A DNA stretch of 64,000 nt from Shewanella fidelis ATCC BAA-318 (GTDB lineage Bacteria; Pseudomonadota; Gammaproteobacteria; Enterobacterales; Shewanellaceae), in assembly GCF_000518605.1 (NCBI RefSeq), contig NZ_KI912458.1, positions 248,001-312,000 on the forward strand, given 5' to 3'. The notes below the pieces were generated by a model. That model saw nothing but the letters and a program-made list of their open reading frames with translations. It was not told the DNA's origin and did no database searches. The position numbers were made by a program, and so were the translations under genes. The stretch's first letter is position 1. Each line of letters opens with the position of its first letter. This document shows, one piece after another, positions 16,988 to 26,396 of the stretch.

Positions 16988-17973
16988 AGTTTGCTCTGAA
17001 AAAAATGAGTTCGATGAAAGTAAGCCTGATAAAGTCTAGCTGCTTTGTCAGTATATTACTGCTCTGCTCGGATGTTGCGCTTGCTGAAAGTTTTTATAGT
17101 GATGGCGATTTCTATTTTGGTGGCAAAATCGGAGGAGTACTGCTAGATACTGAAAAGCCGCTAGAGCCAGGGGAGAATAAAACGGTTAACCTTAGCTCAG
17201 GTTTGACCCTTGGATATAACATCAACTCCTACTTATCAGTAGAAACGGATATGAGTTATCTAGGACAATATCAAGATGAAAGTTCTGCAGAAGATAAAAA
17301 CTTATTTGCTGTTGGGGCTTATTTGTCGACTCGATATCGACTCAGTGATGATGCGGCGCTGTATGTTAAATTAGGTCCTGCTTGGGTTGAAGATAATGTG
17401 TCGCTTAGCAGTGGTTTAGGTATCAAATATCGACTATCACCTAACTGGGAGCTTGATAGTGGCTATCGCTGGATTAAAGATACCCCAAGCACGGACGATG
17501 ATTTGTATGAATTTACGCTAGGGATTAATTATAAGTTTGGTGTTGTCTCACATCAGCCTGCGCGTCCAGTGGTTAATCAAATTCATAAAAAGCAAACTGC
17601 AGTTGCTGCTACATCGACAACAAGCATGATGACGACATCAAAGCCGTTATCAATCAGTGCCAAAAGTTTATTTGGATTTGATAGCAGTAAGCTAATTGCA
17701 ACTGCAGAGCTAACTGAGGTGCTAAAACAGGTTAAAGCGAGCAAGGATAGTGAACTTAGTATTACCGCTTACACTGACAATTTAGGTACAGAGGAGTATA
17801 ACTTAGCGCTATCGAAACTGCGGGCTGAAGCGACTCGAAACTACTTTATTGCTAACGGTGTAGAGCCGAGTCGGATCCAAATCGACTGGAAAGGCGAGGC
17901 GGCGCCAATATCGAGTAATTTAACCGACAGTGGTCGAATGCGTAATCGACGGGTTGAAATAGAGCTGAATTAG
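16984..17973 (+). CDS. OmpA-family outer-membrane protein in the pilus operon
   Basis: A 329-residue protein starting at GTG, overlapping the upstream stop by 4 nt. It has a signal peptide (to about residue 34, ending ALA), an eight-stranded OmpA-like barrel (about 35-190), a Thr/Ser linker (about 195-220) and a C-terminal OmpA domain (about 220-329). That domain has TDNLGTEEYNLALSKLRAEA, which carries the Asp and Arg positions used by OmpA to bind diaminopimelate in peptidoglycan. It is the last gene of the operon. An OmpA protein in a chaperone-usher operon is unusual; it may anchor the assembly to the cell wall. Confidence 0.8.
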   Translation: MKFALKKMSSMKVSLIKSSCFVSILLLCSDVALAESFYSDGDFYFGGKIGGVLLDTEKPLEPGENKTVNLSSGLTLGYNINSYLSVETDMSYLGQYQDESSAEDKNLFAVGAYLSTRYRLSDDAALYVKLGPAWVEDNVSLSSGLGIKYRLSPNWELDSGYRWIKDTPSTDDDLYEFTLGINYKFGVVSHQPARPVVNQIHKKQTAVAATSTTSMMTTSKPLSISAKSLFGFDSSKLIATAELTEVLKQVKASKDSELSITAYTDNLGTEEYNLALSKLRAEATRNYFIANGVEPSRIQIDWKGEAAPISSNLTDSGRMRNRRVEIELN

Positions 17974-17993
17974 TTGAGTGAGACAAGTGTTGT

Positions 17994-19154
17994 TTAACTT
18001 GTAGATTGATTCGTTAGTACCACTTGACCTATATACAACTGCAGCAGGCCATCGAGTTGGTCAATGTTTACACCTGTCATTCTTTGGATTTTATCGAGGC
18101 GGTAGCGCAGCGTATTTCGATGAATAAATAGGCTGTTGGCACATTGCTGCAGATCGCCAAAATGCTGTAAGTACGCACTTAAGGTTTTGACTAGTTGACC
18201 ATTTTTATCCGCGCAGAGTAAAGCTTGATAAGGTGATAGTAGCTCTTTACCGCGCCAGCTGTCTTTCAATGCCGAAAGTAGTACCGACAAGGAGTAATCC
18301 TCATATAAATACTTGTTTTGCTCAGGCCTGATTTGCTGACCAATTGCTAAGGTCTCTATGGCGGTTTGATAGGAGCGGTTAAGATCTTCTGTTGCTGGGA
18401 AAAAATGACCCAATGATATTTTTAGTCTGCTGGCAAGTCTTGTTGGTAAGCGAGCAAGTAACTGATCAATACGTTCACTTTCAAGTGCGGGATCCCAAGC
18501 CTTACCATCAAGGAAAGCGGGTTTTAAGATCACCAGTTCTGTCATAGACGTCATTGCGACTAAGTTGCCCCTAGATGGATTTTCCAGTAGATGAAGCACT
18601 TGTTTTAACATCGAATTAGCCGCGGTTTCCTCTTCATCATTTTGAATTTTTATCAGGGCAACAACGCGGGGAATGTCGAGGTCAATATTGAGCTGGGATG
18701 CCCAGTTTCGTTGATGTTGGCTATATGGGCCCTCAGATTTAATCAACTCAATAATGAGTTCTTCTTTTTGCCGATAATGCCATTGTGCTTGTTCAAGTGT
18801 ATTGGCTTGTTCAACGATAAGCTCGGCGGTCATTTTAAGTAGCTCACCATAACTTTTTAGTGCTTCAGGTTCACCAGTGATCCCAATGACCCCAATGATA
18901 TCGCCTTTGTAGTGCAGCGGCAGATTTATCCCAGGTTTTACGCCTTGCAAGGTACCGGTGTTTTTAGTGCTAATCTCAACAGTACGCTTTTGACTAATCG
19001 CGAGTAGGGCACCTTCATGGATCTCGCCAACGCGATGGGGATCACCGGAACCCAAAATGACACCATGGTTATTCATCACGTTAATATTATGACCGATGAT
19101 TTTCATTGTCCGCTGGACGATTTGTCTTGCGATTGAGCTGTCGAGAAAATACAC
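17994..19154 (-). CDS. cdaR: CdaR-type sugar-diacid regulator
   Basis: A 386-residue activator of the CdaR/PucR-like family. The N-terminal diacid-recognition domain (about 1-135, with NHGVILGSGDPHRVGEIHEGA) senses sugar acids such as glycerate. The C-terminus has the PucR-type helix-turn-helix (CANSLFIHRNTLRYRLDKIQ, about 335-355). The start is GTG at 19154 with AAGGA 7 nt before it. In E. coli CdaR controls the glycerate, galactarate and glucarate genes, so the glycerate kinase and permease at 3593-6241 are its probable targets although the pilus cluster now separates them. It converges on the pilus operon with a gap of only 20 bp. Confidence 0.85.
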   Translation of the reverse strand: MYFLDSSIARQIVQRTMKIIGHNINVMNNHGVILGSGDPHRVGEIHEGALLAISQKRTVEISTKNTGTLQGVKPGINLPLHYKGDIIGVIGITGEPEALKSYGELLKMTAELIVEQANTLEQAQWHYRQKEELIIELIKSEGPYSQHQRNWASQLNIDLDIPRVVALIKIQNDEEETAANSMLKQVLHLLENPSRGNLVAMTSMTELVILKPAFLDGKAWDPALESERIDQLLARLPTRLASRLKISLGHFFPATEDLNRSYQTAIETLAIGQQIRPEQNKYLYEDYSLSVLLSALKDSWRGKELLSPYQALLCADKNGQLVKTLSAYLQHFGDLQQCANSLFIHRNTLRYRLDKIQRMTGVNIDQLDGLLQLYIGQVVLTNQSTS

Positions 19155-19361
19155 AAGCTTTCCTTACATTTTACCAATCAATATAAACGGTTAGTCACTC
19201 TACGCCAGTGTAACGGTTTTGAGGCGAGGTGATTACCTCAGTAACGGCTTCCGCTCGGAGTAGATCACAGGTTGATACTGGTTGGTACTAATCGGTTGAT
19301 TTCGTTTTGTCGCGGCTATTATAGCAGCTGTGTAGTGCTTTGCTGCGTAGTAAAGTCGCAT

Positions 19362-19994
19362 TTATGACGTCGCAACTAAGCTAGCAATACGTTGTTTTAA
19401 AACGGGAATAATTTCAGCTTCAAACTCGGGATGCTGTTTAAGCCAGATATTATTTCTTGGGCTTGGATGGGGCATCACTAAGGTATGTGGCCAAAGTGAT
19501 TGCCAGTTAGCCACAGACTGAGTCACGCTCATTTTTTGCTGTAAATGCCATTCAATGGCGTACTTTCCAACGAGTATAGTCAGCTCAACATGCTTGAGCT
19601 GAGCTAAAACATCTTGTCGCCATTTTACGGCGCACTCCTTTCGTGGTGGTTTATCACCACTTTGCTTATCAGCTTTGGAGTAGCTGCCCGGGAAACAAAA
19701 GCCCATGGGTAAAATTGCAAACAGTTGTGGGTTATAAAACTGTGCTTCTGTTACTCCAAGCCAACTTCGCAAACGCTTGCCACTGGCATCGTCAAAAGGG
19801 CGTCCTTTATCATGCGTTTTGCGCCCCGGTGCTTGGCCTGCGATAAGTATTTTGGCAGATGGGCTCAATTGGACTATGGGTTTTGCTCCCAAGGGTAAGT
19901 CTGCAGCGCATAGTTGGCATTGGGCGATATTCTCTTGTAGCTCAGCAAAGGTGAGTTTGTTCAATACTGGTTTGCTGAATTGTTGAGTCATCAC
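19362..19994 (-). CDS. Uracil-DNA glycosylase superfamily protein
   Basis: A 210-residue protein with the two signatures of the uracil-DNA glycosylase fold: GQAPGRKTHDKGRPFDDASG (about 53-72, the water-activating loop) and HPSPRNN (about 175-181, the second active-site loop). A CxxC near the N-terminus (QCQLC) recalls part of the iron-sulfur site of family 4 enzymes, but a full set of four Cys is not evident. It probably excises uracil or related bases or is a close relative of unknown specificity. It is cytoplasmic, and its start lies 28 bp after the stop of the membrane-protein gene. Confidence 0.75.
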   Translation of the reverse strand: MMTQQFSKPVLNKLTFAELQENIAQCQLCAADLPLGAKPIVQLSPSAKILIAGQAPGRKTHDKGRPFDDASGKRLRSWLGVTEAQFYNPQLFAILPMGFCFPGSYSKADKQSGDKPPRKECAVKWRQDVLAQLKHVELTILVGKYAIEWHLQQKMSVTQSVANWQSLWPHTLVMPHPSPRNNIWLKQHPEFEAEIIPVLKQRIASLVATS

Positions 19995-20022
19995 GCCTTG
20001 CCTCCATGTTTTCGCGCTAATT

Positions 20023-20601
20023 TTAACTAAACTGGACTATTTGATAGCCCCAATACCCTAAATAACCATAGGCAATAGCTAACGTCGATAGTGAGATAAA
20101 CTTAACTTTGATATCTGCTTGGCTAGTGAGCGCGACATGGCCACAGGCAATAGCAAGTATTGCAATAGGTGCAATGTAGTAGGCTGCCAAGAGTAATACT
20201 ATTGCCGCTAGTGCAATAATTAATGCCGTGTGTTTAGTCGGCGCTTTGTGAGCAGAAAGGTTTAGCTGCAGAGGTAATAGGCTTAAACCAATGCTAACAA
20301 TGATCACGCCGATATTCATTGAAATAGCCCCAGCAGTATCAAAATAAATTAGGGCAATAAATAGCGCAATAATGGCGGGAATTATCGCAATAAGCGCATG
20401 CATTTTGGCAAAATTGCGGCTGTGATATTTACCCGTAAAGTAAAACAGACCATTGAGTACCAGGTTGAGTATGCTAAAACCTGCGAGAGTAATAGCCAGT
20501 AATAATACATTGGTGGTGTCTGACGCCATGGCAAATGCTGGTAATGGCGCAATGAATGTAGCGAGTAACAGTGATTGATAGGCTTTGATAGAACGAGTCA
20601 T
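20023..20601 (-). CDS. Hypothetical integral membrane protein
   Basis: A 192-residue protein with about five or six hydrophobic segments separated by short loops and no recognisable motif. The first segment could act as a signal (ends AFAMA). It lies between the mtrB terminator and the glycosylase gene on the same strand, with 28 bp to the latter, so the two may be cotranscribed. I cannot assign a function. Confidence 0.55.
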   Translation of the reverse strand: MTRSIKAYQSLLLATFIAPLPAFAMASDTTNVLLLAITLAGFSILNLVLNGLFYFTGKYHSRNFAKMHALIAIIPAIIALFIALIYFDTAGAISMNIGVIIVSIGLSLLPLQLNLSAHKAPTKHTALIIALAAIVLLLAAYYIAPIAILAIACGHVALTSQADIKVKFISLSTLAIAYGYLGYWGYQIVQFS

Positions 20602-20756
20602 TGCAGTACTTTAGCTTATATTAATTAGTATTAAGATCTCTTAAAGCCACAATAAGTTCAAGCTGTTCGCGAATTTGACTAGGTTTTTAACGGCTTTTGT
20701 ATGCTTAAGGTGATCGGCTTCACGATAATGGCAGTTGGTCTATTTTTCTCGTTAAA

Positions 20757-20792
20757 GCCAAAATAATAAAAAGCCCGCTAGAAGCGGGCTTT
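20757..20792 (-). terminator. Terminator of the mtrC-mtrA-mtrB unit
   Basis: A perfect 9-bp stem (AAGCCCGCT / AGCGGGCTT, 20771-20791) with a 3-nt loop. On the minus strand it is followed by TTTTATTATTT. It lies 25 bp after the mtrB stop codon. Confidence 0.9.
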
Positions 20793-20816
20793 ACATAGTT
20801 AAGTTTACTTAGAGCA

Positions 20817-22916
20817 CTATAAGCGGTAACTCATGCTTAGCATGATGAAATGGGCATTATAGTCGTGGCTATTGCTACCAAAGCTCAATACATTCCAAAT
20901 GCCATCAGGCGTGATGTCATTGGCCGCATCGTTATCTTTGTAGTTTTCCATCTTATAGTCTAAGCGTAGATCCATTTTCTCGGTTGCTTTGTATAAGGCG
21001 TAAACATTAACGTTATGCACTTTAGCGTAGTAATCACCGTAATCACCGGTAATACCTTGGCTAACTTGTGTATTGCTGTTTGAGTCTGAGTAGGTGTAAT
21101 CAACGCCTAAACGTAGTTTGTTTTCCAATAGGTTGTTGTAGCTAAAGCCTGCACCAAGTACATCAACTTGATCTTCAACTACTCCATACCAGTTTGGCGC
21201 ACCTAGGTTGCTGCTACCTGCTTGCTCTGAATCGATATTCTGACGGTTATAAAATGCCGTAACAGTCATGTCATCATTGATTAGGTAACTAACACTTGCG
21301 TCATAACTTAAATCTTTTGATTCAGTTAAGCCGATTTGGGTTTCGTTATAATCGTCAAGAGCGTAACGGGCACCAAAATCTAGCGTTAAGCTATCGATTG
21401 GGCTGTGAGTCACACGAGCTTCAACTTGGGTACGCTTTCTGTCGGCAAGGTTGTACTTGCGTAGCAGGTCGTTTTGCTCGCTAGACGTCCACTCAGAGGC
21501 TTGATAAGTCGAGCCATCACGTTCGCCGTAGCTACCTTTGATCCACATATTCCAGTTGGCAAAAGCGCTTAATTGGTACTTAGCCCAAAGTGTGCTTTCT
21601 TCAGTGGTTTCGCGATCTTGATAGCTGCGCTCATCTTTACGGTAGTCATAGCCACCTTCAAGCTTATGGCCGCGTGCTAAACGATAGTCAGCACCCAATT
21701 TAGCTTTATGGGTTGTGATGTCGTATGGCGTATTGTAAGCAGCTTGACCTGTAGTTGAGTCAATAGAGATTTGAGTCCACTCTTCAACATTGGTCTTGTT
21801 ATCGCGGTCGCTATAATCATAGCTTGCGTTTAAACGAAGCTGGCGATTAATACGTGAGACCACTTTTAACGTAGCACCTTGAGTGTCAACCTGACCATCT
21901 AATGATTCAGCAGGCATTTGATAGCCGTAACCTGATGTGCTGAAGTCTTGATCTTGGGTCATCTGACCAAAGTAAACCCGACCATTCATGATAGTGCGAC
22001 CTGCCACATATTGACCTAATAGCGAAACAGTATGGGCTTCGTTGTCTGGGTCAAGTGACATATAGCCTGTGGTTTGCGCACCAAAGGTTGGGCTAAACGC
22101 ATTTTCAAATGATAGTTCGCTATATGCGTTTTTAAAGATTGAACCGTTATAGTTAACTGCTGTGTACCAGTTGTCACCAGCAAAACGGATCCCCGCTTCA
22201 ATAGTGTCTGTGGTGTAGTCAACTGGCTCTGCAATCATCATAGATTGATTGTAAAAGCTACCAGAAGCTTGCTTTAACCCTGTCTTGTCTTCACGTTGGT
22301 AATTAACGTAAGTGCTCCACAGTGTTTCAGCCTGATATTCGAATCCAATACCAGCGCGTTCACGTTTAAGTGATAGCTCAAGTGGGTTAAGACTTGAGTA
22401 CAGAGTACTCATATCTTGTGTGCTGCCACCGTGCACCCAGTCACCCGGTAAGGTTAGGTTATCGCCACCAATACCTTGATATGGGCTCATAGCCTTATCG
22501 GTTTTATAGGTCGCAATTTGGCGGTAGTTTAGGTTGAGGTTGTATTGACCTTGCTTACCGACATTGATGTCAGCGCGGCCGTTTTCCATACCTAAGTTGT
22601 CAGCTTCGATTGTTGCTTGATAGCCGTTTTCGCCTGTGTATTTAACATCTGCGTCAACTTTACCAGCAAAACCGTCTTCGGTTGCAAAAGCGTTAGCTGA
22701 ACGGATGTCGTCACTGTCGCTATAGCCTGCGCCAATACCTACAGTACCTGATACGCCTTTTTCAACTTTACAGTTTTTACAAACCCATTTGTCGAACTTT
22801 ACTTTTTCGGTGTTCGCATTTTGAATACCGTAACCATCAGCAGCAACGGCTGCACCCGATAGCATTCCGGCATGGGTAATCAAAGCGAGCGTGACCAAAT
22901 TTAATTTGAATTTCAT
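20817..22916 (-). CDS. mtrB: MtrB outer-membrane porin of the MtrABC complex
   Basis: A 699-residue outer-membrane beta-barrel of the MtrB/PioB family. It forms the sheath through which decahaem MtrA meets surface cytochrome MtrC. The start at 22916 (GGGAG Shine-Dalgarno, MKFKLNLVTLALI) is chosen over an in-frame upstream codon at 22970 because it gives a clean signal peptide (cleavage after AVAA) and 13 bp spacing from the mtrA stop. The mature N-terminus has the family CxxC (WVCKNCKV, about 43-46), and alternating aromatic strands run to the C-terminus. The length is close to MR-1 MtrB (about 697). It is the last gene of mtrC-mtrA-mtrB. Confidence 0.93.
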   Translation of the reverse strand: MKFKLNLVTLALITHAGMLSGAAVAADGYGIQNANTEKVKFDKWVCKNCKVEKGVSGTVGIGAGYSDSDDIRSANAFATEDGFAGKVDADVKYTGENGYQATIEADNLGMENGRADINVGKQGQYNLNLNYRQIATYKTDKAMSPYQGIGGDNLTLPGDWVHGGSTQDMSTLYSSLNPLELSLKRERAGIGFEYQAETLWSTYVNYQREDKTGLKQASGSFYNQSMMIAEPVDYTTDTIEAGIRFAGDNWYTAVNYNGSIFKNAYSELSFENAFSPTFGAQTTGYMSLDPDNEAHTVSLLGQYVAGRTIMNGRVYFGQMTQDQDFSTSGYGYQMPAESLDGQVDTQGATLKVVSRINRQLRLNASYDYSDRDNKTNVEEWTQISIDSTTGQAAYNTPYDITTHKAKLGADYRLARGHKLEGGYDYRKDERSYQDRETTEESTLWAKYQLSAFANWNMWIKGSYGERDGSTYQASEWTSSEQNDLLRKYNLADRKRTQVEARVTHSPIDSLTLDFGARYALDDYNETQIGLTESKDLSYDASVSYLINDDMTVTAFYNRQNIDSEQAGSSNLGAPNWYGVVEDQVDVLGAGFSYNNLLENKLRLGVDYTYSDSNSNTQVSQGITGDYGDYYAKVHNVNVYALYKATEKMDLRLDYKMENYKDNDAANDITPDGIWNVLSFGSNSHDYNAHFIMLSMSYRL

Positions 22917-22929
22917 CTTCTCGTCTCCC

Positions 22930-23916
22930 TTAGCGCTGGAATAGCTTGCCAGATGGATGGTTAGAACCATGGATCTGGTTGTGACAGTTCAAACAGCTAC
23001 GACCACCAGTCATGGCGTTGCCACCAACTGAAGAGCCTTGCTCAGTGTTGCCAAATAATGCTTGTCCGCTGTGGGCAGAAGAGTGACATTGTTGACAAAG
23101 CTGAGGAGCACGAGTTTTAAGCATACCTTCGTTAACGCTGCCGTGTGGATTATGGCATGCCACGCAATCTTCAGTTACGGGTGCATGCTCCCACAATTTT
23201 GGGCCGCGTTTCTCTGCGTGACATGAGTAACAAGTGTCATTAACCGTTGGCTTAACCAGATCGGCATCGCTCATGGTGCCATGTGGGTTATGACAGTCGC
23301 TACAAACCATTTGAGCCCATTTCATTGGGTGGCTTGAACGCTTGTTCATATCGGCTTTTTGTTGAGTGTGACAACTAGTACATACTTCCATTTCTGTGTT
23401 TTTAGACAGAACCGGATCTTTAGCTGTGTGTACTGAGTGACAAGAGGCACAAGCTACATCTGCATTGTCATGGTGTCCGCCATTCCAATCCATACGCTTG
23501 TCGTCTTTATGACAGCTCATACAAACACTGTTTTGTAGCTCAGGTGCCAGCGTTGACTCTGGACCGAAAGCGATCATCGGTTCGTTACCACCACGGTTAT
23601 GTTTACCCATTGGGCCATGACATGCTTCACATTGCAGGCCAGCCATAGGGCTTTTACTTGAGTCTACAGAGCCGTGAACACCTTTAAAGATATCTGTTAC
23701 TTTTTCAGACTTACGGTGACACATTAAGCAAGAATCAGCGCCTTTAGGTGAGTACTTACCTTCTGCAAACTTCTGATCTAGCGTAGCTTCAACCTCATCA
23801 GGCGTCATCTTAGCATCCCACTTTGAGGCTGTTGCTGTGTGGGCAAAACCAAGTGAAAGTACTGCCGATGCCATTAGGGCTGGTAGTAGGTTTTTGATTG
23901 TTTTTGTGATCTTCAT
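22930..23916 (-). CDS. mtrA: MtrA periplasmic decahaem c-type cytochrome
   Basis: A 328-residue decahaem cytochrome with a signal peptide (about 1-30) and ten CxxCH sites, five in each half: CLMCH, CEACH, CMSCH, CASCH, CTSCH, then CSDCH, CYSCH, CVACH, CQQCH, CLNCH. It takes electrons from the periplasm (CymA and partners) and conducts them through the MtrB barrel to MtrC. AGGAAGC precedes the ATG. It follows mtrC by 111 nt containing two hairpins and is followed by mtrB after 13 nt. It is about 80% alike by eye to the MtrD-like protein at 38311, its paralogue. Confidence 0.95.
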   Translation of the reverse strand: MKITKTIKNLLPALMASAVLSLGFAHTATASKWDAKMTPDEVEATLDQKFAEGKYSPKGADSCLMCHRKSEKVTDIFKGVHGSVDSSKSPMAGLQCEACHGPMGKHNRGGNEPMIAFGPESTLAPELQNSVCMSCHKDDKRMDWNGGHHDNADVACASCHSVHTAKDPVLSKNTEMEVCTSCHTQQKADMNKRSSHPMKWAQMVCSDCHNPHGTMSDADLVKPTVNDTCYSCHAEKRGPKLWEHAPVTEDCVACHNPHGSVNEGMLKTRAPQLCQQCHSSAHSGQALFGNTEQGSSVGGNAMTGGRSCLNCHNQIHGSNHPSGKLFQR

Positions 23917-23952
23917 AATAGCTTCCTAAATTTGCACAATTTGAAGAGAAGT

Positions 23953-24012
23953 GGGGGAGAGGCCTCCCCCTTTTCTAAACTCTTGGACTCAAGTGATTAA
24001 GGCTTGAGTCCA
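23953..24012 (-). other. Two intercistronic hairpins between mtrC and mtrA
   Basis: One hairpin has arms GGGGGAG (23953-23959) and CTCCCCC (23964-23970). A second has perfect 10-bp arms TGGACTCAAG (23984-23993) and CTTGAGTCCA (24003-24012). Neither has a strong T-run on the minus strand, so they more likely stabilise the mtrC 3' end or lower mtrA expression than stop transcription fully. Confidence 0.65.
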
Positions 24013-24027
24013 GTTGAGTTGCGCAAA

Positions 24028-26040
24028 TTACATCTTCACAGAAGTGTGATCGCCTGGAGTCGGTGCGTGACAGTAGAAACAGCTTTCTAGCTGTGCAGCA
24101 TCAGTTGCTTCTTGCTTAGAAACACCAACTAATGCACCTTGACCTTCAACGTGTGCTTTGAAGCTATCCATGTTGTAGCTGTGACAAGATACACAAGTTG
24201 CAGCGATAGGCGTTGAGTACTGGCCGCCGTCAGTAGCGATAGCGCCTTTCTTCTTGAATGCATCGCGGTCAAAGTCGTTATGACACTGGTCACAGTTCAA
24301 GCCAGGGATGACTGCGTAATCACCTTGACTATGGACTTTGTGCAGTTTCATTTCTAATGCACCTTGATTAGCACCACCTGCGTATGTTCCATCTGGAGTG
24401 TGACAAGTAGTACATGCATCTACACCGATAATCGGCTCACCGTTGGCATCGTTAGTGTGAGCAAGTTGCTCAGTCATTACGAAGCCTGCATGATGTCCGC
24501 CTTTGTGAATTTGGAAGTCATCAGAGTGACAGTTTGCACATGAAGTGAAGTTCACTGAGTCAACGTGACGCATGCTTGGTGCTTCACCAGATAGTGTGGC
24601 AAAAGCAAGATCTGACTTCATAGCGGTATACTTGCTAGTATCTTTGCCGTCAAAGCTTGGATCGTCACAAGTAACAAATTCACCATTTTCTGAACACATA
24701 GCCCAGCCAACAAATGTAAATGCAGTTTCAGCATCTTCACCTGCTGCACCTAGCTTAAGATCTTTAGTCGTGGTGTACACTAGCTTGCCAGCTTCAATCT
24801 TAGCTTTAGCATCGACAACGCCATTCATAATTGCGTTGACAGAGTCTTTACCGCTGTAACCAAGAGTCACGTTATTTGGACCAACGTTAGTGATCACTTC
24901 AAAGCGTTGGATCTTAGGTAGTAGGGTATCGATATCAACTTGCTCACCATTGCTATCAACAACTTGGATGCTAATAGTCGCAGCTTGAGTTGTTGCATCA
25001 ATGATAGAAGCTGCATTGATACCGTATTGGTTGATTAAAGCAGACGTATCAGCAAAGCCAGCTGTGTGTAGCTCTTCTGTCCAGTTAGCATTATGACATG
25101 CGATACAGTTTGAGTTGTCAGCTTGTTGAGAGTGACCTTTGCCTGCTTTGAAGTCGATACCAGTATGACAGCTAGTACAGGTTTCCATTGTAGGAACACT
25201 TGACCAGTTGCCCCATTCGCTTAGCTCATCGCTGCCTTCTTCTGGCGCTACGTGACAAGACTTACAGTTGTTTTGGATAAGCGCTTCAGCCGCTTCACCT
25301 GTGTATTCTTTACCGTACTTGTCTTCAAATGTCTTAGCTGTATTGTGAATGTTATGGATCAGGTGATTCCATTGTGATTCAGTAGACATTGAGCTGCTAT
25401 GACAAGTCGCACAAGTTTCTTCTTTGTAGTAACTGCTATGGCGTGTGGTTAGAGGCTTACCTTCAGCGTGACAGTTAGTACAAGTTTCATGAGAAACGAT
25501 ATTTTTAGTGTATTTAGCTTGATAGCCTTGGCCGTCAAAATCAGCAACGATTTCTTGGCGAGGAACTGAAGTAGTGCCATCAGCAAGTGTTGAACCTTCA
25601 CCGCCAGCGTATACGTTGAAGCGTTGAGTTAAGTCAGCGTCGTATTCGCTTGGTTCAAAAGTGAAAGTGTATGAACCATTTTTGTTGTCAGTGTATGCGT
25701 CAGTGCCAGAAACGCGCGCAGTGCGAGTCCATTGTGCGCTATTACCTGCACCAGTGGCACCTTGAGGCGTTAGCTGTGCGCCAGTGATCCCAAGATCTTG
25801 CAAACCAACCACAGGAAGATCTTCTTCATTGGTTGCAAACACATTAACAGTCGGGATGCCGTCAGCGTAAGTTACATCAGTCACTTTAAGGTTAAGTGTG
25901 TTGATATATTCAGCCGCTGGGCCACCAGGCTTGCCATTATTACCATCATTACCATCGTCACCACCACAGCCGGTTAGGGCCATGGAGACAGCACCTGCTG
26001 CTAGAAGCAGCGCTATTTTAGATTTTTTAACATTCATCAT
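24028..26040 (-). CDS. mtrC: MtrC outer-surface decahaem lipoprotein cytochrome
   Basis: A 670-residue surface cytochrome, the terminal reductase of the MtrCAB complex for Fe(III), Mn(IV) and flavins. The start at 26040 (AGGGAA before ATGATG) is preferred to one 24 nt upstream. The lipobox LTGC gives lipidated Cys25, followed by a Gly-Asp-rich spacer. Ten CxxCH sites lie in two pentahaem domains (about 187-316 and 501-657), each preceded by a beta-barrel domain. Cys449 and Cys458 form the CX8C disulfide known from MtrC-like proteins to tune flavin binding. It is separated from omcA by a terminator and a 356-bp leader with a CRP-like site. Confidence 0.95.
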   Translation of the reverse strand: MMNVKKSKIALLLAAGAVSMALTGCGGDDGNDGNNGKPGGPAAEYINTLNLKVTDVTYADGIPTVNVFATNEEDLPVVGLQDLGITGAQLTPQGATGAGNSAQWTRTARVSGTDAYTDNKNGSYTFTFEPSEYDADLTQRFNVYAGGEGSTLADGTTSVPRQEIVADFDGQGYQAKYTKNIVSHETCTNCHAEGKPLTTRHSSYYKEETCATCHSSSMSTESQWNHLIHNIHNTAKTFEDKYGKEYTGEAAEALIQNNCKSCHVAPEEGSDELSEWGNWSSVPTMETCTSCHTGIDFKAGKGHSQQADNSNCIACHNANWTEELHTAGFADTSALINQYGINAASIIDATTQAATISIQVVDSNGEQVDIDTLLPKIQRFEVITNVGPNNVTLGYSGKDSVNAIMNGVVDAKAKIEAGKLVYTTTKDLKLGAAGEDAETAFTFVGWAMCSENGEFVTCDDPSFDGKDTSKYTAMKSDLAFATLSGEAPSMRHVDSVNFTSCANCHSDDFQIHKGGHHAGFVMTEQLAHTNDANGEPIIGVDACTTCHTPDGTYAGGANQGALEMKLHKVHSQGDYAVIPGLNCDQCHNDFDRDAFKKKGAIATDGGQYSTPIAATCVSCHSYNMDSFKAHVEGQGALVGVSKQEATDAAQLESCFYCHAPTPGDHTSVKM

Positions 26041-26335
26041 TTTTTCCCTGCATAGGTTTGGCACTGTCTTAAACGTGTGACCCGATTTTTCATGGGTCGA
26101 CTGTAATTTTTTAATTTCCGCTTAAGTCAATGCTGGAAATAAGATTCCCCAAGGAAAGGCTAACGTAATGCAGGGCTAAAATCTGCATAACAGGTGCTAA
26201 GATGTGACTTGGATCTGTCTATTTATAAAGAGGTATTAAAAGCGATGGGTACGGAGCGGGAAAGTTGTCTATTTCAATGCTTTTTGTGATGATTTTGTTA
26301 AGTTGACTTTAAGGCTGTTATTGAAAACTAAACAT
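26041..26335 (-). promoter_or_regulatory. mtrC leader with CRP-like site
   Basis: A gene-free 356-bp stretch, counting the omcA terminator at its far end. At 26203-26218 lies TGTGA-N6-TCTGT, a partial CRP site, immediately followed by CTATTTATAAAGAGGTATTA (26219-26238), and the same composite occurs before omcA. Near the gene, GCAGGGAA forms the ribosome-binding region shared with omcA and undA. No clear -10/-35 pair can be chosen. Confidence 0.5.
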
Positions 26336-26366
26336 AAAAAAGGGAAGCTAAGCCTCCCTTTTTGAT
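26336..26366 (-). terminator. omcA terminator
   Basis: A 9-bp stem with one G-U pair (AAGGGAGGC / GCTTCCCTT on the minus strand) and a short loop, followed by a T-rich run (TTTTTTATG). It lies about 30 bp after the omcA stop codon. Confidence 0.85.
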
Positions 26367-26396
26367 AGAAATTAACGTTCAGTTAATCTTGATGAA

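Noticed and set aside
22917..22970. Longer form of mtrB beginning at 22970
   Set aside because: It would overlap the end of mtrA and bury the signal peptide; GGGAG directly before 22916 gives a proper start.
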